Origin: Rickettsia sp.
GTDB lineage: Bacteria; Pseudomonadota; Alphaproteobacteria; Rickettsiales; Rickettsiaceae
Assembly: GCA_015657545.1 (NCBI GenBank)
Contig: JADHZC010000009.1
Coordinates: 1-64,000 of the forward strand
Reading direction: 5' to 3'
Length of the DNA stretch: 64,000 nucleotides
A model generated the notes under the pieces. It was not told where the DNA came from. It did no database searches and worked only from the letters and a program-made list of their open reading frames with translations. The translations under genes were made by a program, and so were the position numbers. Positions within the stretch are counted from its first letter, which is position 1. Every line of letters starts with the position of its first letter. Positions 39,902-47,702 of this stretch are shown here, in pieces.

Positions 39902-41227
39902 ATGTTTAATTTTTTAAATCAAGAATTTACTAATTTATTGGATCGCTTTAGGTCTTATGGTAAAATAAGGGAAGAACATATAGAAAAATTTTCTTCAGAA
40001 CTTAAAGAAGCGTTACTAAATTCTGATACTAATTTGGAAGTAGTAGAAAATTTAGTATGTTTAATTCAAAAAAAAGCAAAAGAGCAAAATATAGCAAAAT
40101 CTCTTTCTCCTTCTGAGGTAATGAGAAAAATTGTTTATGAGGAAATGGTAAATTTACTATCACTTCAAAATGCTGATAATAATATCAAAACACCTCATAA
40201 GATATGTAATAATTTATTAATGCTTGGTTTGCAAGGTAGTGGGAAAACAACTGCTTCTAGCAAGATAGCTTTAAAACTCAAAAAGCAAGGTAAGAAGATT
40301 TTATTAGTATCTTTAGATACTTACAGGCCAGCGGCTCAAGAACAATTAAAAATTTTATCAGATTCTATTAATGTGGATTCTTTAAAAATTATTCCAGGAC
40401 AATCTCCATTAGAAATAGCAAAAAGATCTTTAGAATTTGCTAAAAAGAACTCTTATGAGATAGTTATATATGATACTGCTGGTAGAATGCATATAGATAC
40501 AAAAATGATGGAAGAATCTAAAAATTTAAAAAAGATTTTGTGTCCTACAGAAACTATTTTAGTGATAGATTCTATGATGGGTCAGGAATCTACAAATATT
40601 GCAAAAATTTTTAATGATCAAATTTCAATAGATTCTTTTTTGATATCTAGAATAGATGGAGATTCAAAAGCAGGTGCTGCATTTAGTGTAAATTACGTTA
40701 CTAAAAAACCTATCAAATTATTAAGTACAGGAGAAAATTTAGAAAATTTAGAAGATTTTAATCCTAAAAATATAGTTTCTCGTATTTTAAACATGGGTAA
40801 TTTGGAGGAGTTAATTAACAAAATAAAAACAATAGATTCTTCTAATCAAAATCATGCTCAATCTCGTATTGATAAAATCAAATCAGGAAATTTTAATTTT
40901 AATGATTATTTATCTGAAATTGAAAATATTAATAAAATTGGTGGTATTACAAAAATTTTAACTATGTTACCATCTTTAGGGCCCTTAAAAAATATTGCAG
41001 CTAATAAAGAAAAATTAAATACTCAGGATCTTGTTTTATATAAATCTATTATTTTGTCTATGACGATTAAAGAAAGATTAAATCCTCATATATTGAATTT
41101 TTCTCGTAAAAAAAGAATTGCTAATGGAGCTGGAGTTTCTACTTCTCAGGTAGAAAAATTAATTAAAAAATTTAACAAAATGAAAATACTTATGAAAAAA
41201 ATGTCTAAAATTGCTCCAGAATCTTAA
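39902..41227 (+). CDS. ffh: Signal recognition particle protein
   Basis: 441 aa; GLQGSGKTTASSKIA, DTYRPAAQEQL, DTAGRMH, SRIDGDSKAGAAFS, M-domain at C-terminus. Confidence 0.96.
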   Translation: MFNFLNQEFTNLLDRFRSYGKIREEHIEKFSSELKEALLNSDTNLEVVENLVCLIQKKAKEQNIAKSLSPSEVMRKIVYEEMVNLLSLQNADNNIKTPHKICNNLLMLGLQGSGKTTASSKIALKLKKQGKKILLVSLDTYRPAAQEQLKILSDSINVDSLKIIPGQSPLEIAKRSLEFAKKNSYEIVIYDTAGRMHIDTKMMEESKNLKKILCPTETILVIDSMMGQESTNIAKIFNDQISIDSFLISRIDGDSKAGAAFSVNYVTKKPIKLLSTGENLENLEDFNPKNIVSRILNMGNLEELINKIKTIDSSNQNHAQSRIDKIKSGNFNFNDYLSEIENINKIGGITKILTMLPSLGPLKNIAANKEKLNTQDLVLYKSIILSMTIKERLNPHILNFSRKKRIANGAGVSTSQVEKLIKKFNKMKILMKKMSKIAPES

Positions 41228-41287
41228 AAATAATTCCCTAAAAATAATTTGTTTATATTGACGTAGCCTTAATAATAATTGATAATT

Positions 41288-41321
41288 AATATTTTGTTGA
41301 CTTGAAGATTAACAAAATATT
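41288..41321 (+). terminator. Candidate terminator hairpin downstream of ffh
   Basis: Perfect 11-bp inverted repeat aatattttgtt/aacaaaatatt, 12-nt loop, then T-rich sequence. Confidence 0.35.
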
Positions 41322-41389
41322 TTAAATTTGTTTTTTCTTTATGTTATCAAATATTGATAATTACTAAATAATAAAAAGGTCTTATAAAG

Positions 41390-41596
41390 ATGAGTAAAAA
41401 GGTTATATCCAAAAATAATGCTGAAAATAGACAAAAATCCCATGATTTTTTCTTTCAAGGACAAAAAATAAAACCTGTAAAATTAATATTGTCTAATAAA
41501 TCTTTTTTAGCAGCTGAGTTTTTTGAAAATAATAAACTTGTAAAGTTAAATGATAAAATTTTAACTTGGAAACAAGCAATTTCTATACAAAGATAA
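41390..41596 (+). CDS. Small hypothetical protein (68 aa)
   Basis: MSKKVISKNNAENRQKSHDFFFQGQKIKPVKLILSNKSFLAAEFFENNKLVKLNDKILTWKQAISIQR; co-oriented with ffh and birA; purine-rich aaaaggtc upstream. Confidence 0.5.
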   Translation: MSKKVISKNNAENRQKSHDFFFQGQKIKPVKLILSNKSFLAAEFFENNKLVKLNDKILTWKQAISIQR

Positions 41597-41627
41597 ATTA
41601 CTTATCAATAACAAGCAATGTTTAATA

Positions 41628-42407
41628 TTGCAAAAGACAATGAGATTACATTGGTTAGTGAATTATAATTTTTTGTCTTTTAGTAAAATTGACAGTACAA
41701 ATGATGAAGCTGTAAGAATTAGTGAATCTGGTATTTCCGGTAATTTTGTAATTTTATCTAATTTACAAACAAAAGGTAAAGGGACTAAAGGTAGAGACTG
41801 GGAAAGTAGAGCAGGGGATTTGACCTTTTCTATTTTGCTACAAAATTTTATTCCAGTTAAAAATCATTTTCATATTAATTTTATAATAGCTAATGTTATT
41901 TTTGATGTGTTAAATGAAATTTTTATCTCGTATAATTTGCAGCATAAAATAGAATTAAAATGGGCAAATGATATTATTGTAAATAATAAAAAAATAGGTG
42001 GTATTTTAATAAAATTTATTACAAAAGGAAAGAATAATTTTTGTATTATAGGCATAGGTATTAATATTCTTAAAGTGAAATCCAATCTTTGTAATTTTGC
42101 AATTAGTTTAAATGAATTAGGGGTTACTATTAATAAAGATATTTTGTTAGATAAAATAATTACTAGATTTGATATGGAAATTGATGATTATATTTCTCAA
42201 GGAGAAAAATTTTCTAAAATTAAAAATTTATGGTTAAAAAGAGCTTATAAATTAGGAGAATTTGTACATATATGGGATGGTAGTCAAAATATTTCTGGAC
42301 TATTTTCTACATTGAATAATGATGGTTCAATTAAATTAGAAATTTCTAAAAATAGATTTAAAAATATTTTATTTGGTGATATATATGATCACTATCTGTA
42401 TAAATAA
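41628..42407 (+). CDS. birA: Biotin-[acetyl-CoA-carboxylase] ligase
   Basis: 259 aa; SKIDSTNDEA, TKGKGTKGRDWES, LKWANDIIVNNKKIGGILI, IGIGINI. TTG start or alternative ATG at 41640. Confidence 0.92.
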   Translation: MQKTMRLHWLVNYNFLSFSKIDSTNDEAVRISESGISGNFVILSNLQTKGKGTKGRDWESRAGDLTFSILLQNFIPVKNHFHINFIIANVIFDVLNEIFISYNLQHKIELKWANDIIVNNKKIGGILIKFITKGKNNFCIIGIGINILKVKSNLCNFAISLNELGVTINKDILLDKIITRFDMEIDDYISQGEKFSKIKNLWLKRAYKLGEFVHIWDGSQNISGLFSTLNNDGSIKLEISKNRFKNILFGDIYDHYLYK

Positions 42408-42654
42408 AAAATTAAGTATTTTATATAAAATTTATTTATGAAGCTTTTATTATATATATTTTTCTTTTTTTTTATAAATTCATGCATGGTGAGTGAAGTT
42501 TCTGTGCCCGTTAAAAATCTTTATAAACAAGAAAAGATTTTTATTCAACAAAAATCAGATATTCCTTCAAATAATCAAGAAAAAAACTCAGTTGATATAT
42601 TTACGCTAGATGCGCAAATTGCTGAAGAAGAGTTTTATAAAGAAAATAACAAAA

Positions 42655-42965
42655 TTATTTATCATGAAGTACAAAAAGGTGAAACTTTAGAAGAAATAGC
42701 AATTAATTATAATCAAATGCTATTTGATCTTATTAAACTTAATAAGTTAACTATTCCTTATACAATAAAAGAAAATCAAATATTAAAGATCATTATTAAT
42801 AATGATCTTTATCAAGATAATATTAAATCTAAGCATAAAATAGATAAAAATGAGATAAATGCTAAAGATACCAAAATTACCAAATTAAAAAAACATGTAA
42901 TGATCAAACCTTTAGAAGGTCAAATAATCAAAAAATTTGGAGAAAAATATCAAAATAAAATCCAT
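42655..42965 (+). repeat. Inverted repeat, left arm (inside the LysM/M23 gene)
   Basis: Reverse complement of ~43330-43620 matches, e.g. tacaataaaagaaaatcaaatattaaagatcattattaataatga and ttaagcataaaatagataaaaatga. Boundaries approximate. Confidence 0.85.
42785..42810. repeat. Perfect 26-bp palindrome aaagatcattattaataatgatcttt
   Basis: Read directly; preserved with one mismatch in the inverted copy near 43480-43502. Confidence 0.9.
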
Positions 42966-43324
42966 AAAGGAATCAATATATCGGCAAAAGCTAATAGTAA
43001 AATTTATGCAGCTAGTAGTGGAAGAGTGATATACTCTTCTTTTGATTCATTTTATGGTAATTTAGTTATCATTAGCCTTTTGAAAGGATAACATTTTTCA
43101 TACATATGCACATCTAAAGGAAGTTTTTGTCTCTAAGGGAGATCATTTAGATATGGGGATGTGATTGGTATAATAGGTAAAACTGGCAAAAAAATAGATA
43201 GAGCAATTGTATTTTAGTATAAGAAAGGATAAAAATGCTATCGATCCTCTAACATTTTTAGATTATTCTTCTTCAAAATCTAAATAAAGAATATTCAATT
43301 TGAATATTAGTAAATAACAAATTT

Positions 43325-43640
43325 TTGTTAACTTTATTTTTATATTTTTTTCCAGATTTTTGATTGTTTGATCTTTTAGTTTTGATCATTACATGTTTTT
43401 TATTTGTTAATTTTTATTTTTTTAGCATTTATTTCATTTTTATCTATTTTATGCTTAAATTTAATATTATTTTGATAAAGGTCATTATTAATAATGATCT
43501 TTAATATTTGATTTTCTTTTATTGTATAAAAAATGGTTAATAAGATTGAATAATATTTGATTATTAATACATCGCTCTGTTAATTATGAACTGTAATAAA
43601 TAAGCATAAGCACAGAACAATATATATTAGCAAAATTTAA
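43325..43640 (-). repeat. Inverted repeat, right arm: decayed antisense copy of the LysM/M23 gene
   Basis: Reverse complement reads ...taataatcaaatattattcaatcttatt...tacaataaaagaaaatcaaatattaaagatcattattaataatgacctttatcaaaataatattaaatttaagcataaaatagataaaaatgaaataaatgctaaa..., collinear with 42700-42960. Confidence 0.85.
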
Positions 43641-43855
43641 GAAAATTAAACAAAATATTCTAAAAAATTACTGTACTAAAGATACATATATAAATGAGTT
43701 TTCTAAAGAAAACAGTTTGATGAATTTATAAAATTTAAATTTTATGTTTCTGTATAAAAATATTTTTTGAGATAGTTTTTCTTCTTAAGAAAATAATAAT
43801 TTTATTAGAAATTTTGAATTTTTTATAAATCCTGCAAGTCAAATAATTTTTAGAT

Positions 43856-44860
43856 TTATTTTTTCTGGAATTTAGTAGTAGAATATTCAAAATGTAGAGG
43901 TTTATTTTCAAAAACTCTTGGATAAGCATGATAAAGGGCAGAGGTTGCTTCTGCAAAACCTGTTAAAATAAGTTTAATCTTACCTTGATAATGAGCTACA
44001 TCTCCTATAGCGTAAATTCCTTCTATATTTGTTTGATAATGTATAGGGTCAACATTTACATAATGACCTTTCATTTGAACTCCTATATTAGCAAGATGCC
44101 CTATATTTTGTACTAAACCAAAAAACAATAATGCAAAATCTACATCCAATATTTTTTGGTTATTTTTTAAGTCTTTGACTATAACCTGAGTTAAGGAATT
44201 TCCATTTCCTTTAAAATCATGTAACTGAAAAGGAGCAATAATCTCTATTTTTTCAGGATATTTTTGTATCAAATCTTGCAATTTATTAATATTCGATTGG
44301 GATGCTCTAAATTTATTTCTTCTATGCAAAAGAAATATTTTTTTAGCAATATCTAACAATTCTAAACTCCAATCCAAAGCCGAATCTCCTCCGCCTGCAA
44401 TTAGAACTTTTTTATCTTGAAATATTTTTTTATTTGTTACGTTATAAAAAATAGATTTATCTTCATATTTATTTATGCTATCTATAGGTGGTTTATTAGG
44501 TATAAATTCTCCAGAACCAGCTGCAATTAATACAATTTTAGATTTTATTTTTAAGTTTTTAGATGTATAAATAACAAAATGTTCATCTATTTTTTTTATG
44601 TCAAATATTTTATTATCTAATATATAAGTTGGATTAAATTGGGATGCTTGTTTTTCAAGATTTTCAATTAGTTTACTAGCGTTAATTTTGTCATATGCTG
44701 GAATGTCATAAATAGGTTTTTCAGGATATAGAATATTACATTGTCCTCCTATAATATCAGCAGAATCTATAATGCATATTTTCATCCCTAACATACCAGC
44801 TTGAAATGCACTAAAAATACCAATAGGCCCAGCCCCTATAGTTACTACATCATATTCCAT
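43856..44860 (-). CDS. Ferredoxin/flavodoxin--NADP+ reductase, thioredoxin-reductase-like type
   Basis: 334 aa; VTIGAGPIGIFSAFQAGMLGM, GGQCNILYPEKPIYDIPAY, IAGGGDSALDWSLEL, IYAIGDVAHYQGKIKLILTGFAEA. Confidence 0.9.
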   Translation of the reverse strand: MEYDVVTIGAGPIGIFSAFQAGMLGMKICIIDSADIIGGQCNILYPEKPIYDIPAYDKINASKLIENLEKQASQFNPTYILDNKIFDIKKIDEHFVIYTSKNLKIKSKIVLIAAGSGEFIPNKPPIDSINKYEDKSIFYNVTNKKIFQDKKVLIAGGGDSALDWSLELLDIAKKIFLLHRRNKFRASQSNINKLQDLIQKYPEKIEIIAPFQLHDFKGNGNSLTQVIVKDLKNNQKILDVDFALLFFGLVQNIGHLANIGVQMKGHYVNVDPIHYQTNIEGIYAIGDVAHYQGKIKLILTGFAEATSALYHAYPRVFENKPLHFEYSTTKFQKK

Positions 44861-45012
44861 ATTATATTTTTTTCTATAATTTTTTAATTATCATCAATAT
44901 GATGTTTGATCATAGGTTATGATTGGATATTTTTCAATATTATAATCAATTTTTTTAAAAAAGTTAACATGATTTACTATTTAAATTTTACTAAATTAAA
45001 AAATTTTTAGAT

Positions 45013-45756
45013 ATGTTTTTACTATTTTTTCTAATTAAAAAAATTTTAGATATATTTTTATTTCTTTTTCCAAGTACATGTCTTTTATGTCATAAATTAA
45101 TAGAAGATGATGTAAGTTTTTGTTTTGATTGTTGGAAAAAAATAGATTTTATTAGTAATTTTTATTGCAAAATTTGTGGAAAAAAAATTTTGATATCAGA
45201 TAATGAATCTTATATATGTGCTTCTTGCATTTTTGCTAAGCCTAAATTTACTATAGCAAGATTTTTATTTATTTTTGATAAAAATACCCAAAAAATGATT
45301 TATGAATTTAAATATCATGACAAAACACATTTAAGTAAGCATTTTGCAAAGCTTTTATTAGCTAGATATAGATCAAATTTTGATGATATAGATATTATTA
45401 TTCCAGTGCCTATGCATAATATTAAGAAATTATATAGAAAATACAATCCTGCTGAAATTCTTGCTAAAGATATAGCAAAAAAAATGTCTAAAAAATTTTT
45501 GGCTGATGTATTAGTTAAAACTAAATTTACAAAATCCCAAACATATTTTACAAAAAAGCAAAGGCTATTAAATATACGTAATTCTATCAAAGCAAATAGT
45601 AAATATAATTTAGACAATAAAAAAATATTGCTAGTGGATGATGTTTATACCACAGGAGTAACAGCTGATATTTGTGCTCAAATTTTGCTTAAAAAATTTA
45701 AATTTTCTGAAGTGCGATTTTGTGCAATCGCTAGAACAGAAAAAATCCTTTTTTAA
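45013..45756 (+). CDS. ComF family phosphoribosyltransferase
   Basis: 247 aa; N-terminal CxxC zinc motifs, YEFKYHDKTHLSKHFAKLL, IIIPVPMHNIKKLYRKYNPAEILAK, KILLVDDVYTTGVTAD. Confidence 0.9.
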   Translation: MFLLFFLIKKILDIFLFLFPSTCLLCHKLIEDDVSFCFDCWKKIDFISNFYCKICGKKILISDNESYICASCIFAKPKFTIARFLFIFDKNTQKMIYEFKYHDKTHLSKHFAKLLLARYRSNFDDIDIIIPVPMHNIKKLYRKYNPAEILAKDIAKKMSKKFLADVLVKTKFTKSQTYFTKKQRLLNIRNSIKANSKYNLDNKKILLVDDVYTTGVTADICAQILLKKFKFSEVRFCAIARTEKILF

Positions 45757-45838
45757 GTGAATATAATTTGCATATAATAAATTAACATGTTAAAACGTTT
45801 TTATATTATTTAGTTATTTTAATAAAATTACCATATTA

Positions 45839-47101
45839 ATGATTCAATTTGAAAATGTCTTTAATAAAAATTTAAATATATTAGAGTCAGATATTAATAA
45901 AATTGAACAACCAGATAACTCAAATTATCAATCCTTTGAATATATTTTGTCACAAATTGATGATTTTTCTCAAAAAAAAAATTTTGATGAAGAATATAAA
46001 AAAACAAATGATCAAAATGATCAAAATGATCAAAATGATCTTAATGTTGATTTTGTAAACTTAAACAGTGATTTTTTTGAAAAAAATATACATCAATTAG
46101 ATGTTTTAAAAAAAATTCTAGGAAAAAATATTCTTTTTAAAGATACAAAAAATTCTATTAATAATGAACTTAAAAATGACTTTTTTGCAATTATTAAAAA
46201 TTGTTCAAACAATGTTTTAGAAAATATCGAAAAAAAACAAGTTCAAAATGATGTAAATCATTATCAATTTTTCTGCATATTTAAAAATTGTTCAAAAAAT
46301 ATTTTAGAAAATACCGATTGTTCAAACAATATTTTAGAAAATATCAAAAAAAAACAAGTTCAAAATGATGTAAATCATTATCAATTTTTCTGCATATCAA
46401 ATTTTTTAACAAAAAATTTTGATAATTTTATTACAATTAAAAAAAATGATTCCTTAGATAAAAGATTTTTTTCTGAAAATTTGAATGATTTTTTTGATTT
46501 ATCAAATAAAGAAAAACATAAAAAATTTTATTCAAATAAACATTTGATGAATTTTGATTCTCAAATAAAAGATCTTAATAGTACAAAATTAACTAATATA
46601 GATAATAGTTTAAAAAAATTACCAATAAATACAGAATTTTTTAAAAATGGATCTATAGATTTAAATTTAGATAAAACAAATTTTCAGGATGATTTTTCTT
46701 CTAATAGTAAATTTGAATTATTTGATATCTCTAGATTAAATGATTGTGAAGAATCTTTTGACCCTAATATTTTGATAAATTTTACAAAAGATTTTGTTTT
46801 AAATTTAGATAAATTTTCAGGAAAATTTGATTTTTCTAATAGTAAAATGAACAATGAGTTACAAGTTAAAATAGAACAAATTTCTAATTATTTAAACAAA
46901 AATATTAAGCATGAACAAGCTTTCATACAGGTAAATATGTTCACCAATTCTTGGGGTAATTTTAAATTAAATTTTGAAATTGTAGAAAATGGTAAAAAAA
47001 TTAAAATACATAGTGATAAATTAGAAATATTATCTATTATTAGAAAATTTTCTTTAAAAAATAATAATAAAGATATTCAATTTGAAATTTTAGGTTTTTA
47101 A
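45839..47101 (+). CDS. FliK-like (flagellar hook-length control) protein, divergent
   Basis: 420 aa, low-complexity Asn/Lys-rich N-terminus; C-terminus NKNIKHEQAFIQVNMFTNSWGNFKLNFEIVENGKKIKIHSDKLEILSIIRKF resembles a FliK C-terminal domain. Supported by the adjacent FlgD-like gene. Confidence 0.5.
   Translation: MIQFENVFNKNLNILESDINKIEQPDNSNYQSFEYILSQIDDFSQKKNFDEEYKKTNDQNDQNDQNDLNVDFVNLNSDFFEKNIHQLDVLKKILGKNILFKDTKNSINNELKNDFFAIIKNCSNNVLENIEKKQVQNDVNHYQFFCIFKNCSKNILENTDCSNNILENIKKKQVQNDVNHYQFFCISNFLTKNFDNFITIKKNDSLDKRFFSENLNDFFDLSNKEKHKKFYSNKHLMNFDSQIKDLNSTKLTNIDNSLKKLPINTEFFKNGSIDLNLDKTNFQDDFSSNSKFELFDISRLNDCEESFDPNILINFTKDFVLNLDKFSGKFDFSNSKMNNELQVKIEQISNYLNKNIKHEQAFIQVNMFTNSWGNFKLNFEIVENGKKIKIHSDKLEILSIIRKFSLKNNNKDIQFEILGF
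46010..46042 (+). repeat. 9-bp tandem repeat (gatcaaaat x3 + gat), encoding NDQNDQNDQND
   Basis: Read directly. Confidence 0.9.
46199..46398 (+). repeat. In-frame internal duplication at 117-bp offset within the FliK-like ORF
   Basis: ttgttcaaacaat(g/a)ttttagaaaatatc(g/a)aaaaaaaacaagttcaaaatgatgtaaatcattatcaatttttctgcatat at 46201 and 46318; a partial third unit lies between. Confidence 0.9.
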
Positions 47102-47105
47102 AATT

Positions 47106-47579
47106 ATGGAAAATATCAAATCCATTCATAATACAAGCACATTAAAAAGAGATCTGAATTTAATGATAGAAGAATTTGAAAAGGAGAATAACAAAAACCA
47201 AAAATTTCATATGGAAATGCTAGCAAACACTATTAAATATCAGGATCCATTACAAGAAAATTCTTCTTATTCTCAAGAAATGAGTCAAAATATACAAAAA
47301 TTCAAAGAATCTAAATTAGAAAGCAAACAAATAGAATTAGAAGGCAAAAAAATGGAATTACAACTAGAACAAATAGATAATGAACAGATTTCTCAAAATT
47401 TACAATTATTAGGTAAAAATATTTGTTATGAAGATGAAAATCAACAAGAGAAAAAAGCTATAATTTCTTCTATTCAGAAAAAAAATGAAGAAGATCAAAC
47501 AATGATTTCTTCTTTATTAAAATTAAGCAATGGAGAAATTATCAATCCTAAAAAGATCAAAGAGATATTTGCAAAATAA
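47106..47579 (+). CDS. FlgD-like (flagellar hook capping) N-terminal protein, divergent
   Basis: 157 aa; MEMLANTIKYQDPLQENSSYSQEMSQNIQKF resembles the FlgD N-terminal motif (LLVxQLKNQDPLxP); LLGKNICYED resembles the following FlgD segment. Confidence 0.55.
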   Translation: MENIKSIHNTSTLKRDLNLMIEEFEKENNKNQKFHMEMLANTIKYQDPLQENSSYSQEMSQNIQKFKESKLESKQIELEGKKMELQLEQIDNEQISQNLQLLGKNICYEDENQQEKKAIISSIQKKNEEDQTMISSLLKLSNGEIINPKKIKEIFAK

Positions 47580-47702
47580 ATTATTATCATTGATGTTTTT
47601 GATTCAAATTATAAATTTTTATGTTTATTAATTTAAGGTATTTCATACATAATGTAAAAATCTAATTGATAGAGAATTTATTATTCATATAATATAAAAA
47701 AA

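Larger units (their letters stand above)
42438..43287 (+). pseudogene. LysM + M23 peptidase-like lipoprotein gene, frameshifted in the M23 domain
   Basis: Signal/lipobox-like N-terminus (FFINSCMV), LysM (YHEVQKGETLEEIAINYNQMLFDLIKLN), M23 start (IKKFGEKYQNKIHKGINISAKANSKIYAASSGRVIYSS). The remainder (HTYAHLKEVFVSKGDHLDMG, VIGIIGKTGK, YFSIRKDKNAIDPLTFLDYSSSKSK*) is spread over other frames. Confidence 0.85.

Noticed and set aside
43290-43308. aatattcaa-t-ttgaatatt palindrome as a terminator
   Set aside because: A 1-nt centre gives no viable hairpin loop without melting the stem, and no clear U-tract follows.
43735-43956. 73-aa minus-strand ORF overlapping the ferredoxin-NADP reductase 3' end
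   Set aside because: Different frame of a strong gene plus low-complexity tail; no homology apparent.
45315-45617. 100-aa minus-strand ORF
   Set aside because: Antisense to the ComF-family gene.
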